The notes under the pieces were generated by a model, which had not been told where the DNA came from, did no database searches, and was given only the letters and a program-made list of their open reading frames with translations. This document shows, piece after piece, positions 38,771-48,481 of a DNA stretch of 64,000 nucleotides. This stretch comes from Ectopseudomonas chengduensis (GTDB lineage Bacteria > Pseudomonadota > Gammaproteobacteria > Pseudomonadales > Pseudomonadaceae): the NCBI RefSeq assembly GCF_015712065.1, contig NZ_JACFYZ010000001.1, positions 62,001 through 126,000 of the forward strand, given 5' to 3'. Made by a program: the position numbers and the translations under genes. Position 1 is the first letter of the stretch. The number at the start of each line of letters is the position of its first letter.

Positions 38771-38816
38771 GCCAAGCATCTGCTCGCGGGAACATGGTGC
38801 AGCCAGGCATTTTTAA

Positions 38817-38847
38817 GGCTTTTTGCTGGTAAAAGCCGCCTTTTACC
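38817..38847 (-). terminator. Candidate purD terminator with two mutually exclusive hairpins
   Basis: Two seven-base stems share bases: GGCTTTT (38817-38823)/AAAAGCC (38831-38837) and GGTAAAA (38828-38834)/TTTTACC (38841-38847). They lie just after the purD stop. No good U-run follows, so termination is uncertain. Confidence 0.35.
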
Positions 38848-38864
38848 GGGCTGCACCCTGTTTA

Positions 38865-40154
38865 TCAGTCCTCGCCGCGCTCGCGGGCGATCGCCCGATA
38901 GCCGATGTCGTTACGGTGGAACATGCCGTTCCAGCGAATCTTCTCGGCCAGGCGGTAGGCCTGCTGCTGGGCATCGGCAACGCTGGCGCCGATGGCGGTG
39001 GCGCAGAGTACGCGACCGCCAGCGGTGACGATCTGGCCGTCCTTCAGTGCGGTACCGGCGTGGAACACCTTGCCGTCGAGCTTGGCGGCTTCATCCAGAC
39101 CGTCGATGACATCGCCCTTGGCATAGTCGCCCGGGTAGCCACCGGCGGCCAGCACCACGCCCACGGTCGGACGCGGGTCCCAGGTCGCTTCGACCTTGTC
39201 CAGCGCCTTGGCCAGGGCAGCCTCGACCAGCAGCACCAGGGAGCTTTCCAGACGGCACATGATCGGCTGGGTTTCCGGGTCGCCGAAGCGGCAGTTGAAT
39301 TCGATGACCTTGGGCTTGCCCGCCTTGTCGATCATCAGGCCGGCATAGAGGAAGCCGGTGTAGACGTTGCCTTCGCTGGCCATGCCGCGCACGGTGGGGT
39401 AGATCACCTCGTCCATCACGCGCTTGTGTACTTCGGCGGTGACTACCGGGGCTGGCGAGTAGGCGCCCATGCCGCCGGTATTCGGGCCGCTGTCGCCGTC
39501 GCCGACGCGCTTGTGGTCCTGGCTGGTGGCCATCGGCAGCACGTTCTCGCCGTCGACCATGACGATGAAGCTGGCTTCTTCGCCGTCGAGGAATTCCTCG
39601 ATCACCACGCGCGAACCGGCTTCACCGAAGGCGTTGCCGGCGAGCATGTCGCGCACCGCGTCTTCGGCTTCGGCCAGGGTCATGGCGACGATCACGCCTT
39701 TACCAGCGGCCAGGCCGTCGGCCTTGATCACGATGGGCGCACCTTTCTCGCGCAGATAGGCCAGCGCCGGCTCGATCTCGGTGAAGTTCTGGTAGTCGGC
39801 AGTCGGGATCTTGTGACGCGCCAGGAAATCCTTGGTGAAGGCCTTGGAGCCTTCCAGCTGGGCTGCGGCAGCGGTGGGGCCGAAGATATCCAGGCCGCGC
39901 GAGCGGAACAGATCGACCACGCCTTTGACCAGCGGCGCTTCCGGGCCGACGATGGTCAGTTGCACGTTCTTCTCGGCGAAATCGGCCAGCTCTTCGATGG
40001 CCAGCACGTCGATGGCGACGTTCTCACACTTGGCTTCCACCGCAGTGCCGGCGTTGCCCGGGGCGACGAAGACCTTCTCGACGCGTTTGTCCTGCGCCAC
40101 TTTCCAGGCCAGGGCGTGTTCGCGACCGCCGCTGCCGATGATCAGTACGTTCAT
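38865..40154 (-). CDS. purD: Phosphoribosylamine-glycine ligase (GARS)
   Basis: 429 residues, the Pseudomonas norm. It begins [20 protein letters not shown] and has the ATP-grasp features ([58 protein letters not shown]). It catalyses step two of purine synthesis, 5-phosphoribosylamine + glycine + ATP to GAR. The ATG at 40154 is the family start, with GGAGAA a few bases upstream. It follows purH across a 178-bp structured gap. Confidence 0.98.
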   Translation of the reverse strand: MNVLIIGSGGREHALAWKVAQDKRVEKVFVAPGNAGTAVEAKCENVAIDVLAIEELADFAEKNVQLTIVGPEAPLVKGVVDLFRSRGLDIFGPTAAAAQLEGSKAFTKDFLARHKIPTADYQNFTEIEPALAYLREKGAPIVIKADGLAAGKGVIVAMTLAEAEDAVRDMLAGNAFGEAGSRVVIEEFLDGEEASFIVMVDGENVLPMATSQDHKRVGDGDSGPNTGGMGAYSPAPVVTAEVHKRVMDEVIYPTVRGMASEGNVYTGFLYAGLMIDKAGKPKVIEFNCRFGDPETQPIMCRLESSLVLLVEAALAKALDKVEATWDPRPTVGVVLAAGGYPGDYAKGDVIDGLDEAAKLDGKVFHAGTALKDGQIVTAGGRVLCATAIGASVADAQQQAYRLAEKIRWNGMFHRNDIGYRAIARERGED

Positions 40155-40172
40155 GGGGTTCTCCTGAGCGTT

Positions 40173-40193
40173 CCCGGATTTCATCCGGGCTAC
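40173..40193. repeat. Single REP copy (family E) just upstream of purD
   Basis: One CCCGGATTTCATCCGGG unit with a CTAC end, in the purH-purD gap about 20 bp before the purD ATG. No inverted partner is present nearby. Confidence 0.8.
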
Positions 40194-40238
40194 GTTCTAC
40201 AAAATTCGAGGTCGCGATGAAGCCGGTAGATGCTAGGC

Positions 40239-40298
40239 GCCCCAGGTTTCGACAAGCGCAGTTGCCGACTGGCAATGAGCATTGGCGGAACCTGGGGC
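40239..40298 (-). other. Structured RNA candidate in the purH-purD gap
   Basis: A perfect ten-base outer stem, GCCCCAGGTT (40239-40248) with AACCTGGGGC (40289-40298), encloses 40 bases that hold a second hairpin TTGCC-GACT-GGCAA (40262-40275). It is not a REP and has no copy elsewhere in the window. It could be a purH 3-prime structure, an attenuator for purD or a processed small RNA. Confidence 0.5.
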
Positions 40299-40332
40299 AA
40301 CAACGCAGATGCCGGTTTCAGTGCGGCCGATT

Positions 40333-41940
40333 TTAGTGCCTAAAGTGGCGCATGCCGGTAAACACCATGGCAATCCCGGCTTCGTCGGCCGCCGCGATCA
40401 CTTCGTTGTCGCGCATCGAACCACCGGGCTGGATCACTGCGGTGATGCCGGCCTTGGCCGCGTTGTCGATGCCGTCGCGGAAGGGGAAGAAGGCGTCCGA
40501 GGCCATGACCGCGCCGGGCACCGGCAGGCCAGCGTGCTCGGCCTTGATCGCGGCGATACGCGCGGAGTTGACGCGGCTCATCTGGCCGGCGCCGACGCCC
40601 ACGGTCTGGCGGTTCTTGGCGTAGACGATGGCGTTGGATTTGACGAACTTGGCCACTTTCCAGGCGAAGATCAGGTCGTGGATTTCCTGCTCGCTCGGTG
40701 CGCGCTGGGTAACGATCTTCAGGTCGGACGCTGCGATCATGCCGATGTCGCGGCTCTGCACCAGCAGACCACCATTGACGCGTTTGAAGTCCCAACCCGC
40801 AGCGCGCTCGGCCGGCCATTCGCCGCATTCGAGCAGGCGCACGTTGGCCTTGGCAGCGACCACTTCACGGGCGGCGGCGCTGATTTTCGGGGCGATGATC
40901 ACTTCGACGAACTGACGCTCGACGATGGCCTTGGCGGTCTCGCCATCCAGCTCGCGGTTGAAGGCGATGATGCCGCCGAACGCCGACTCGGTGTCGGTGG
41001 CGTAGGCCAGGTCGTAGGCCTTGCGGATGCCGCCTTCGTCTTCCGGTACCACGGCCACGCCGCACGGGTTGGCGTGCTTGACGATGACGCAGGCCGGCTT
41101 GACGAAGCTCTTCACGCATTCCAGCGCGGCGTCGGTGTCGGCGACGTTGTTGAACGACAGTTCCTTGCCTTGCAGCTGCACGGCGGTGGAAACGCTGGCT
41201 TCGCCCTTCTTCGCTTCGACGTAGAAGGCTGCGCTCTGGTGCGGGTTCTCGCCGTAGCGCATTTCCTGCGCCTTGACGAACTGGCTGTTAAAGGTGCGCG
41301 GGAAGGCGCCACGGCCTTCGGTGGACAGGCTGTCCGCCGCCTGGTCGATGGTGCCCAGGTAGTTGGCGATCATGCCGTCGTAGGCAGCGGTGTGTTCGAA
41401 GGCCTTCAGCGCCAGGTCGAAGCGCTGGGCGTAGCTCAGGCCGCCGGCCTTGAGGGAGGCGACGATGCCGGCGTAGTCGCCGGTGTTGACCACGATGGCG
41501 ACGTCCTTGTGGTTCTTCGCCGCGCTGCGGACCATGGTCGGGCCGCCGATGTCGATGTTCTCGATGGCGTCGGCCAGGTCGCAATCAGGCTTGGCCACGG
41601 TGGCTTCGAAGGGATAGAGGTTGACCGCGACCAGGTCGATCGGCTTGATGCCGTGCTCGTCCATCACTGCGCCGTCGATGGCGCGACGGCCGAGGATGCC
41701 GCCGTGGATCTTCGGGTGCAGGGTCTTCACGCGACCGTCCATCATTTCCGGGAAGCCGGTGTAGTCAGCCACTTCCACTGCGGCTACGCCGTTGTCCTTG
41801 AGCAGCTTGTAGGTACCGCCGGTGGAGAGAATCTCGACACCGAGGGCGGCCAGTTCGCGAGCGAATTCGAGGACACCGGTCTTGTCGGAAACGCTGATCA
41901 GCGCGCGGCGGACGGGCAGAAGGGTGGTCTGGTCGGTCAT
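40333..41940 (-). CDS. purH: Bifunctional AICAR formyltransferase/IMP cyclohydrolase
   Basis: 535 residues. The N-terminal MGS-like cyclohydrolase domain (about 1-200) has [20 protein letters not shown] and [19 protein letters not shown]. The C-terminal transformylase has [25 protein letters not shown] and [17 protein letters not shown]. It performs the last two steps to IMP. The ATG at 41940 ([16 protein letters not shown]) is the family start. It lies after the fis terminator, and its own promoter must be in the 74-bp gap. Confidence 0.98.
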   Translation of the reverse strand: MTDQTTLLPVRRALISVSDKTGVLEFARELAALGVEILSTGGTYKLLKDNGVAAVEVADYTGFPEMMDGRVKTLHPKIHGGILGRRAIDGAVMDEHGIKPIDLVAVNLYPFEATVAKPDCDLADAIENIDIGGPTMVRSAAKNHKDVAIVVNTGDYAGIVASLKAGGLSYAQRFDLALKAFEHTAAYDGMIANYLGTIDQAADSLSTEGRGAFPRTFNSQFVKAQEMRYGENPHQSAAFYVEAKKGEASVSTAVQLQGKELSFNNVADTDAALECVKSFVKPACVIVKHANPCGVAVVPEDEGGIRKAYDLAYATDTESAFGGIIAFNRELDGETAKAIVERQFVEVIIAPKISAAAREVVAAKANVRLLECGEWPAERAAGWDFKRVNGGLLVQSRDIGMIAASDLKIVTQRAPSEQEIHDLIFAWKVAKFVKSNAIVYAKNRQTVGVGAGQMSRVNSARIAAIKAEHAGLPVPGAVMASDAFFPFRDGIDNAAKAGITAVIQPGGSMRDNEVIAAADEAGIAMVFTGMRHFRH

Positions 41941-41970
41941 TTCACTATCCATCAGAGCGGGGATATCAGC

Positions 41971-42001
41971 AAAAAAGGCGGCTCATGCGGGCCGCCCTTT
42001 T
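41971..42001 (-). terminator. Rho-independent terminator of the dusB-fis operon
   Basis: On the minus strand GGCGGC, an 8-base loop, GCCGCC and then TTTTTT. The plus-strand arms are GGCGGC (41977-41982) and GCCGCC (41991-41996). It sits 14 bp after the fis stop and is the best canonical terminator in the window. Confidence 0.85.
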
Positions 42002-42014
42002 CGGGAGTTCAGGG

Positions 42015-42335
42015 TTACAGCAGGTCGTACTGCTTGAGCTTCTTGCGCAGCGTACCGCGGTTCAGGCCGAGCAGTTCGGAGGCCTTGGTCTGGTTACCTT
42101 TCACGTAATTCATGACGGTTTCCAGCAGCGGCGCTTCGACTTCGGTGAGCACCAGGTTGTACACGTCGGTGACGTCCGCGCCCTCGAGATGGGCGAAGTA
42201 ATTGTGCAGCGCCTTCTCCACGGCGCCGCGCAGGGTCTGGCCCTCTTCGCTCGGCGTGTTCAGGTGCTGTTTAAGGCTGGTGTTGTCACTCACGGGTGCA
42301 ATTCCACTCACTAGGGTCTCTGTCATCAACGTCAT
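42015..42335 (-). CDS. fis: DNA-binding protein Fis
   Basis: 106 residues. The C-terminal helix-turn-helix is fully conserved ([38 protein letters not shown]) behind the dimerisation helices ([20 protein letters not shown]). The ATG at 42335 ([18 protein letters not shown]) matches the Pseudomonas family; it overlaps the dusB stop as ATGA, giving the standard dusB-fis operon. Fis is a nucleoid protein and growth-phase regulator. Confidence 0.98.
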   Translation of the reverse strand: MTLMTETLVSGIAPVSDNTSLKQHLNTPSEEGQTLRGAVEKALHNYFAHLEGADVTDVYNLVLTEVEAPLLETVMNYVKGNQTKASELLGLNRGTLRKKLKQYDLL

Positions 42336-43330
42336 GCGGCCACCTCGTTTCCATCGTTGTGCCGTTCGCGGAAGAACGCGCGAACGTGGGCGCACTGTGC
42401 GTCCGTACTGTCCAGACGGTTGAATTGGGCGCGAAACTCCCTGGCGCCCGGCAGGGTTGCCAGATACCAGCCGACATGCTTGCGGGCGATACGCGTGCCC
42501 ATCAATTCGCCATAGAAGGCGTGCAGTGCAGCCAGGTGCTCTAGCAGAATGCGTTCCACTTCGAGCAGGCTCGGTGCCGGCAGGATTTCGCCGGTACGCA
42601 GGTAGTGCTCGATTTCACGGAAGATCCACGGCCGCCCTTGGGCGGCACGACCAATGAGCAGGGCGTCGGCGCCAGTGGCGTCGAGCACGGCCTTGGCCTT
42701 CTGTGGAGAGTCGATGTCGCCATTGGCGAACACCGGAATCGATATCGCCTGCTTGATGGCGGCGATGGTGTCGTACTCGGCTTCGCCGGTATAGAGGTCG
42801 GCGCGGGTGCGGCCGTGTACGGACAGTGCGGCAATGCCGGCATCTTCGGCGATTTTCGCCACGGTAATGCCGTTCTTGTTCTGGCGGTCCCAGCCGGTAC
42901 GAATCTTCAGGGTCACCGGCACGTCCACCGCACCGACCACGGCGTCGAGGATTTCCCGTACCAGCGGCTCGTCACGCAGCAGGGCGGAGCCGGCGGCCTT
43001 GTTGCAGACCTTCTTGGCTGGGCAGCCCATGTTGATGTCGATGATCTGCGCGCCCAACTCGACGTTCTTGCGTGCTGCGTCGGCCATCATCTGCGGGTCG
43101 CCGCCGGCGATCTGCACCGAGCGTGGCTCTGGATCACCGGCGTGCAGCAAACGCAGGCTGGACTTGCGGCTATTCCACAGGCGCACATCGCTGGTGACCA
43201 TCTCCGAGACCACCAGGCCGGCACCGAGATGGCGGCACAGCTGGCGGAACGGGCGATCGGTGACACCGGCCATGGGAGCCAGGATCAACCGATTGGGCAA
43301 TGTGTAAGGGCCAATACGTGGGGCCGACAT
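42332..43330 (-). CDS. dusB: tRNA-dihydrouridine synthase B
   Basis: 332 residues. It has [20 protein letters not shown] near the start, the catalytic-Cys motif [41 protein letters not shown] and [12 protein letters not shown] (FMN site). It reduces specific uridines in the tRNA D-loop using NADPH and FMN. The ATG at 43330 is the family start. It is the promoter-proximal gene of the dusB-fis operon; a TATCAT hexamer at about 43442-43447 on the minus strand is a possible -10. Confidence 0.97.
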   Translation of the reverse strand: MSAPRIGPYTLPNRLILAPMAGVTDRPFRQLCRHLGAGLVVSEMVTSDVRLWNSRKSSLRLLHAGDPEPRSVQIAGGDPQMMADAARKNVELGAQIIDINMGCPAKKVCNKAAGSALLRDEPLVREILDAVVGAVDVPVTLKIRTGWDRQNKNGITVAKIAEDAGIAALSVHGRTRADLYTGEAEYDTIAAIKQAISIPVFANGDIDSPQKAKAVLDATGADALLIGRAAQGRPWIFREIEHYLRTGEILPAPSLLEVERILLEHLAALHAFYGELMGTRIARKHVGWYLATLPGAREFRAQFNRLDSTDAQCAHVRAFFRERHNDGNEVAA

Positions 43331-43559
43331 GGGGCGTCCCTGCTTGTTGTTGCGCAGTTGAGACAAAGGGCGATCAACACCCACCCTCCACTGTGTCCTC
43401 AGGGGAAACTGCGGTGGGTCGGTGCTCGCGAAAGGGTGGGCATGATACCCGCTCTGGATGACCGGATAAAGGTCGTTTTGAACAAATTCTGAACAGCTAT
43501 GGGCTTATCGCCAGTAGTTAGATGGAGGGCCTGCGACCACGGGTCGCGCCGTCTCCAGG

Positions 43560-44810
43560 CTACTCTGGCGAGTGGAAGCTCAGGCTGTAGTTCACCGCGC
43601 GGGTGCCCGGATCAAGGATGTCCAGGGAGATGTGGATGGGCGTCTGAGGTGGCATCTCGCTCTGTCCGGCCAGCTCGCCGGCCAGGTACTCGCTCGGTTT
43701 GAAGCGACGACTGGCGACCAGTTGTCCGCCCAGGTCGGCGAAGCGCATCTCCAGCAGCGGGAAGGGCTGGGCGAAGGAGGCGCGGTTGTACAGGATGGCG
43801 TCGACGATCAGTGCGCCGGAGAACTCCGGGTGGCTGCGTACCACCAGGTTGCTGCTGCGAATCTGGCTGATGTCGACTTTCGAGGGCAGGGTGCAGCCGA
43901 TGTTCGGGCACAGTTGTTCGAACCAGGGGCGATAGCGGTCCTGGCGTGCCAGCTCATCGAAGTTGTAGGCAGCGTATTGTGCCAGCAGGCCGCCAGCCGC
44001 CAGCAGATTGAGCAAGCCCCAGCCGAACAGGCGACCCCATGATGTGCCCTGTGGCTGGCGCCAGTCGAGTTGCAGGGGTTCGTCGTCCAGTTCGAACAAC
44101 CGTTCCTCGCGCAGCCCCGGCTCGTTGCGCACTACCTTGGGTTCTTCAGGTGCCGTGCGCAGGTCTTCGTCCTGGCGCTCCGGTTCGGTCTGCTCGTCAT
44201 CGAGATCACCCAGGCGCGGCTCAACGGCTTCGTCGAGGTCATCGGCGATGGGCTGCTGCTTGCGGGGCGCGGCGGGAGCGACGAACTCAATGGCCGCTTT
44301 GGGTTCAGGCGCAGTGATCGGTTCAGGCTGCTCTTCAGTCGGTTGCAGTTCGAAGCTGTCGCGCTCGCGCTTCACCGGCTCGTCACGCAGCAGGGCCTCG
44401 GCCCAGGCTTCATCATGCACGTCGTCGGGCTCGTCCGTCGCGCGGCTACCGAAATTCTCGGCATAGCGCGGCGCCTGTTCCAGTGCGAGGAACTGCTGCG
44501 ACAGCTGCTGTTCCTGCTCCTCCAGTCTGGCCAGTTCCTCATCGAGGTTGAGGCTGTCCAGGTCGAGGTCGTCATGAATCCATAGGGTGTCGTCGGCGGG
44601 CTTGCTCGCTGGCGGCTTGGTGCGTGTGTCGGGCTGGGCTGCCGCTGGCGCAGGTGCGGCGACACGCGGGCCGAACAGTTGTTCGGCGGCATTGAACACG
44701 TGCAGGCAGGCACCGCAGCGTACTGCGCCATGGGCAGCAGCCAGCTGCGCCTGACTGACGCGGAAGCTGGTGCGGCAATTGGGGCACTGGGTGACGTGGC
44801 TTTCGCTCAT
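43560..44810 (-). CDS. Zinc-ribbon plus DUF3426 membrane protein
   Basis: 416 residues. It begins with an MJ0042-type zinc ribbon (CPNCRTSFRVSQ ... VRCGACLHVF, four Cys), then about 190 acidic low-complexity residues, one membrane helix (GRLFGWGLLNLLAAGGLLAQ near 265) and a C-terminal DUF3426 beta domain (SNLVVRSHPEFSGALIVDAI). The topology is cytoplasmic ribbon and periplasmic DUF3426. Function is unknown; it is conserved next to prmA and dusB in Pseudomonas (PA4851). The ATG at 44810 starts MSESHVTQ. Confidence 0.85.
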   Translation of the reverse strand: MSESHVTQCPNCRTSFRVSQAQLAAAHGAVRCGACLHVFNAAEQLFGPRVAAPAPAAAQPDTRTKPPASKPADDTLWIHDDLDLDSLNLDEELARLEEQEQQLSQQFLALEQAPRYAENFGSRATDEPDDVHDEAWAEALLRDEPVKRERDSFELQPTEEQPEPITAPEPKAAIEFVAPAAPRKQQPIADDLDEAVEPRLGDLDDEQTEPERQDEDLRTAPEEPKVVRNEPGLREERLFELDDEPLQLDWRQPQGTSWGRLFGWGLLNLLAAGGLLAQYAAYNFDELARQDRYRPWFEQLCPNIGCTLPSKVDISQIRSSNLVVRSHPEFSGALIVDAILYNRASFAQPFPLLEMRFADLGGQLVASRRFKPSEYLAGELAGQSEMPPQTPIHISLDILDPGTRAVNYSLSFHSPE

Positions 44811-44863
44811 GCGCGGGTCCGGAAAATCCAAGCAGCTAGTCTAACGCAACGACTGCGCGCGGT

Positions 44864-45742
44864 TCAGCGCTTGACGCCACTGATGCGCACCCAGCCGTCC
44901 TTGATGGCCGTTGGGTCGAGGTCGAAGGCGCTTGCGTAGGCGGCACGGACTTCCTCGGCCTGTTCGGCGAGGATACCCGACAGCGCCAAGCGCCCACCGC
45001 CTTTGACCAGCGCGGTGATCTGAGGTGCCAAAGAAACCAGCGGGCCGGCGAGAATGTTGGCGACGACCACGTCGGCAGGCTGCTGTGGCAGGTCGGCAGG
45101 CAGATACACCGGGAAGCGCGCCGGATCGATGCCGTTGCGCGAAGCATTGTCGCGCGAGGCTTCCAGCGCCTGCGGGTCGATATCGGTGCCCGCTGCCTGC
45201 GGCGCGCCGAGCAGCAGGGCGGCGATGGCGAGGATGCCCGAGCCGCAACCGAAGTCGAGCACGCTGCAGTTGTCCAGATTCTGGCTATCGAGCCATTCCA
45301 GGCACAGTGCGGTGGTCGGGTGGGTGCCGGTGCCGAAGGCCAGGCCCGGATCGAGCAGCAGATTTACCGCGTCCGGCTGCGGCGCGGCGTGCCAGCTCGG
45401 CACGATCCACAGACGTTGGCCAAAGCGCATGGGCTGGAAACCATCCATCCAGCTGCGTTCCCAGTCCTGATCCTCGATGCGCTCGACATGATGCTCCGGC
45501 AGTGCGCCGCCACACAGCAGTTGCAGGTGGGCGAGCAGTGCGGTTTCGTCGGTGTCGGCCTCGAACAGGGCCAGCAGGTGGGTGTTCGACCACAGCGGGG
45601 TGGTGCCCAGATCCGGCTCGAAGATAGGCTGATCTTCGGCGTCCATGAAGGTTACCGATACGGCGCCGACTTCCAGCAGGGCATCCTCGTAGGTTTCTGC
45701 CTGCTCAGGAGTTATGGCGAGACGGACTTGTAACCAGGGCAT
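44864..45742 (-). CDS. prmA: Ribosomal protein L11 methyltransferase
   Basis: 292 residues. An N-terminal substrate-recognition domain ([54 protein letters not shown]) precedes a class I SAM domain with [19 protein letters not shown] and the [11 protein letters not shown] motif. It trimethylates L11 on the ribosome. The ATG at 45742 is the family start. The next gene upstream is accC, across a 248-bp gap with a repeat element. Confidence 0.97.
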   Translation of the reverse strand: MPWLQVRLAITPEQAETYEDALLEVGAVSVTFMDAEDQPIFEPDLGTTPLWSNTHLLALFEADTDETALLAHLQLLCGGALPEHHVERIEDQDWERSWMDGFQPMRFGQRLWIVPSWHAAPQPDAVNLLLDPGLAFGTGTHPTTALCLEWLDSQNLDNCSVLDFGCGSGILAIAALLLGAPQAAGTDIDPQALEASRDNASRNGIDPARFPVYLPADLPQQPADVVVANILAGPLVSLAPQITALVKGGGRLALSGILAEQAEEVRAAYASAFDLDPTAIKDGWVRISGVKR

Positions 45743-45824
45743 GGAAAACCTCATGAAGGGCGCGCGTTTGGCCGCGCAGCTTACTTGAAGGGGCGGGCGG
45801 CTTGCCAGTTCGGCCGCTGAAACG

Positions 45825-45852
45825 ACAAGGGCCGCCCGAGGGCAGCCCTTGT
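45825..45852 (-). terminator. Candidate accBC terminator hairpin
   Basis: ACAAGGGC (45825-45832) pairs with GCCCTTGT (45845-45852), with further GCCC/GGGC pairing inside. It lies in the accC-prmA gap downstream of accC and beyond the repeat element. The T-run on the minus side is poor (CGTTTC), so read-through into prmA is possible. Confidence 0.5.
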
Positions 45853-45867
45853 TTAGTACTTAAGTCA

Positions 45868-45984
45868 TGACCTCGCGAGCTAGAGCGAGACAAGGCAAAA
45901 ACGGTCGAGGGAGCGGAGCTTACATTTGTAAGTGAGCATTCCGAGGTCGTTTTTAACGCCGTATCGCCGACGCGCAGCAGGTCA
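45868..45984. repeat. 117-bp palindromic, MITE-like element between accC and prmA
   Basis: Ends are inverted TGACCT (45868-45873) and AGGTCA (45979-45984). Inside are AAAAACG facing CGTTTTT and a central hairpin CTTAC-ATTT-GTAAG (45919-45932). No coding capacity. It ends 6 bp before the accC stop. The layout resembles small non-autonomous repeats dispersed in Pseudomonas genomes and is distinct from the REPs here. Confidence 0.6.
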
Positions 45985-45990
45985 TTGGGC

Positions 45991-47346
45991 TCAGTGCTTG
46001 TCCATACCCAGTTTCTTTTCCAGGTAATGGATGTTAACGCCACCTTTGACGAAACCCTTGTCGCGGGTCAGGTCGCGGTGCAGCGGCACGTTGGTCTTGA
46101 TGCCATCGACCACGATCTCGTCCAGGGCATTGCGCATACGGGCCATGGCCTCGTCACGGTCCTTGCCGAAGGTGATCAGCTTGCCGATCAGCGAGTCGTA
46201 GTGCGGTGGAACGCTGTAGCCGCTGTACAGGTGCGAATCGACGCGCACGCCATTGCCGCCCGGCGCATGGAAATGCTTGACCTTGCCTGGGCTGGGCATG
46301 AAATTGTCCGGGTCTTCGGCGTTGATCCGGCACTCGACCGAGTGACCGAGGATCTTCACGTCTTCCTGCTTGATCGACAGCTTGTTGCCAGCGGCGATGC
46401 TGAGCATCTCCTTGACGATGTCGATGCCGGTGACCATCTCGGTGACCGGGTGCTCCACCTGAACGCGGGTGTTCATCTCGATGAAGTAGAAACGACCGTC
46501 TTCATAGAGGAACTCGAAGGTGCCGGCGCCACGGTAGCCGATCTCGACGCAGGCATCGACGCAGCGCTTGAGCACTTCGGCGCGGGCCTTCTCGTCGATC
46601 AGCGGGGCCGGAGCCTCTTCGATCACTTTCTGGTGACGGCGCTGCAGCGAGCAGTCACGGTCGTACAGGTGAATCGCGTTGCCCTGGCCGTCGGACAGCA
46701 CCTGGACTTCGACGTGGCGTGGGTTGCCGAGGAATTTTTCCAGATAGACCATCGGGTTGCCGAACGCTGCACCGGCTTCGGTACGGGTCAGCTTGGCCGA
46801 TTTGATCAGGTCTTCTTCCTTGTGTACCACGCGCATGCCGCGACCACCGCCGCCGCCAGCGGCCTTGATGATCACCGGGTAGCCCACTTCGCGGGCGATG
46901 CGCAGCGCTTCTTCCTCGTCTTCCGGCAGCGGGCCGTCGGAGCCGGGAACCACCGGTACGCCGGTTTTGATCATGGCTTCCTTGGCCGACACCTTGTCGC
47001 CCATCAGGCGGATCACGCTCGCGGTCGGGCCAATGAAGGCAAAACCGGAGTTTTCCACCTGTTCGGCGAAGTCGGCGTTCTCGGCGAGAAAGCCGTAGCC
47101 CGGGTGGATGCCCGTGGCGCCGGTCAGTTCAGCTGCGCTGATGATCGCCGGGATGTTCAGGTAGGACTGCGCGCCGGCTGCCGGACCAATGCAGACGGAC
47201 TCGTCGGCCAGGCCCAGGTGCATCAGTTCGCGGTCGGCGGTGGAGTGCACGGCCACCGTCTTGATACCCAGCTCCTTGCAGGCACGCAGGATACGCAGGG
47301 CGATCTCGCCACGGTTGGCGATAAGGACTTTTTCCAGCTTCTGCAT
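45991..47346 (-). CDS. accC: Acetyl-CoA carboxylase, biotin carboxylase subunit
   Basis: 451 residues. [20 protein letters not shown] at the start, the ATP loop [32 protein letters not shown] and a typical C-terminus. It carboxylates the biotin on AccB, the first half of malonyl-CoA synthesis. The ATG at 47346 is the family start. It follows accB by 17 bp. Confidence 0.98.
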   Translation of the reverse strand: MQKLEKVLIANRGEIALRILRACKELGIKTVAVHSTADRELMHLGLADESVCIGPAAGAQSYLNIPAIISAAELTGATGIHPGYGFLAENADFAEQVENSGFAFIGPTASVIRLMGDKVSAKEAMIKTGVPVVPGSDGPLPEDEEEALRIAREVGYPVIIKAAGGGGGRGMRVVHKEEDLIKSAKLTRTEAGAAFGNPMVYLEKFLGNPRHVEVQVLSDGQGNAIHLYDRDCSLQRRHQKVIEEAPAPLIDEKARAEVLKRCVDACVEIGYRGAGTFEFLYEDGRFYFIEMNTRVQVEHPVTEMVTGIDIVKEMLSIAAGNKLSIKQEDVKILGHSVECRINAEDPDNFMPSPGKVKHFHAPGGNGVRVDSHLYSGYSVPPHYDSLIGKLITFGKDRDEAMARMRNALDEIVVDGIKTNVPLHRDLTRDKGFVKGGVNIHYLEKKLGMDKH

Positions 47347-47363
47347 TGCAGGCTCCCCGGGCA

Positions 47364-47825
47364 TCAAACGATGGTGAACAGGGGCTGGTCGTACTCAACC
47401 GGCTGGCCGTTTTCCACCAGGATGGACTCGATCACGCCGCTGGCTTCGGCTTCGATGTGGTTCATCATCTTCATCGCTTCGACGATGCACAGGATGTCAC
47501 CCTTCTTCACGGTCTGACCGACTTCGACGAAGTTGCCCGAGGTCGGCGAAGCAGCGCGGTAGAAGGTACCGACCATCGGCGAGCGAGCAACGGTGCCGTT
47601 CAATTTCGCGGCGGCAGCCGGGGCGGCTTCAGCGCCCGGAGCAGCTGCAGCGACAGGCGCAGCGACCGGAGCCGGTGCAGGCGCGTACATCGGCTGCGGG
47701 GCATAGGCCGGTTGCTTGCTGTGACGGCTGATGCGTACGGACTCTTCGCCCTCTTTGATCTCCAGCTCGTCGATACCGGACTCTTCCAGTAGCTCGATCA
47801 GTTTCTTGACTTTACGGATATCCAT
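47364..47825 (-). CDS. accB: Acetyl-CoA carboxylase biotin carboxyl carrier protein
   Basis: 153 residues. An N-terminal helical region ([20 protein letters not shown]), an Ala/Pro-rich linker (about 40-72) and the biotinyl domain with the VEAMKM motif (Lys119). It carries CO2 between AccC and the AccAD transferase. Its gene lies between aroQ (50 bp upstream) and accC. Confidence 0.98.
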   Translation of the reverse strand: MDIRKVKKLIELLEESGIDELEIKEGEESVRISRHSKQPAYAPQPMYAPAPAPVAAPVAAAAPGAEAAPAAAAKLNGTVARSPMVGTFYRAASPTSGNFVEVGQTVKKGDILCIVEAMKMMNHIEAEASGVIESILVENGQPVEYDQPLFTIV

Positions 47826-47875
47826 GAATGGTCAACTCCCAGAGGTGAGGTAGGACTTGTCTACCAGGCTACGCG

Positions 47876-48322
47876 TCAGGCGCGCCCGGCCAGTTGTTCG
47901 AGTGCCGCTTCCAGGGCCAGCCGATAACCGCTGGCGCCAAGGCCGCAGATCACCCCTACTGCAACGTCGGAAAAATAGGAGTGATGGCGGAAAGGTTCAC
48001 GCTTGTGCACGTTGGACAGGTGCACTTCGATGAATGGGATGCTCACCGCCAGCAATGCGTCACGTAATGCGACGCTTGTATGGGTAAAAGCGGCAGGATT
48101 GATCAGGATAAAGTCGACACCTTCACCCTTTGCGGCGTGAATACGGTCGATCAGTTCGTACTCGGCATTGCTCTGCAGGTACAGCAGATGATGGCCAGCC
48201 TCGCGGGCGCGCTGCTCCAGATCCTGATTGATCTCGGCGAGGGTGGTGGCGCCATATTTGTCGGGCTCGCGGGTGCCCAGCAGATTCAGATTGGGGCCGT
48301 GCAGCACCAGTAGGGTGGCCAT
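47876..48322 (-). CDS. aroQ: Type II 3-dehydroquinate dehydratase
   Basis: 148 residues. [18 protein letters not shown] with the catalytic Tyr23 region, [17 protein letters not shown], and the [20 protein letters not shown] active-site loop. It catalyses the third shikimate-pathway step. AAGGAA precedes the ATG. It is first in aroQ-accB-accC, the standard Pseudomonas order. Confidence 0.98.
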   Translation of the reverse strand: MATLLVLHGPNLNLLGTREPDKYGATTLAEINQDLEQRAREAGHHLLYLQSNAEYELIDRIHAAKGEGVDFILINPAAFTHTSVALRDALLAVSIPFIEVHLSNVHKREPFRHHSYFSDVAVGVICGLGASGYRLALEAALEQLAGRA

Positions 48323-48398
48323 GGTCGCGTTCCTTGTTGTTCAGGCTGCGCAGGACTATGCCGCAGCTGCGCGATGTCAGCAATAGTCGACACGATGC

Positions 48399-48414
48399 CT
48401 GCCGTTTGCGGCAG
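48399..48414 (-). other. Leader hairpin at the 5-prime end of the aroQ-accBC message
   Basis: CTGCCG (48399-48404) and CGGCAG (48409-48414) with a TTTG loop. It begins at the predicted transcription start (about 48415), so the mRNA would begin with a stem-loop, a possible stability element. Confidence 0.4.
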
Positions 48415-48421
48415 AAATATG

Positions 48422-48449
48422 ACTATAGCGTTGGTTTCGGTCGTTGCCA
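48422..48449 (-). promoter_or_regulatory. Sigma-70 promoter of aroQ-accB-accC
   Basis: On the minus strand TGGCAA (48444-48449), a 16-bp spacer and TATAGT (48422-48427, five of six). It is about 100 bp before the aroQ ATG. Confidence 0.55.
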
Positions 48450-48481
48450 GGGCATTTGCAAAGAACGGGCGATGATCGCGT

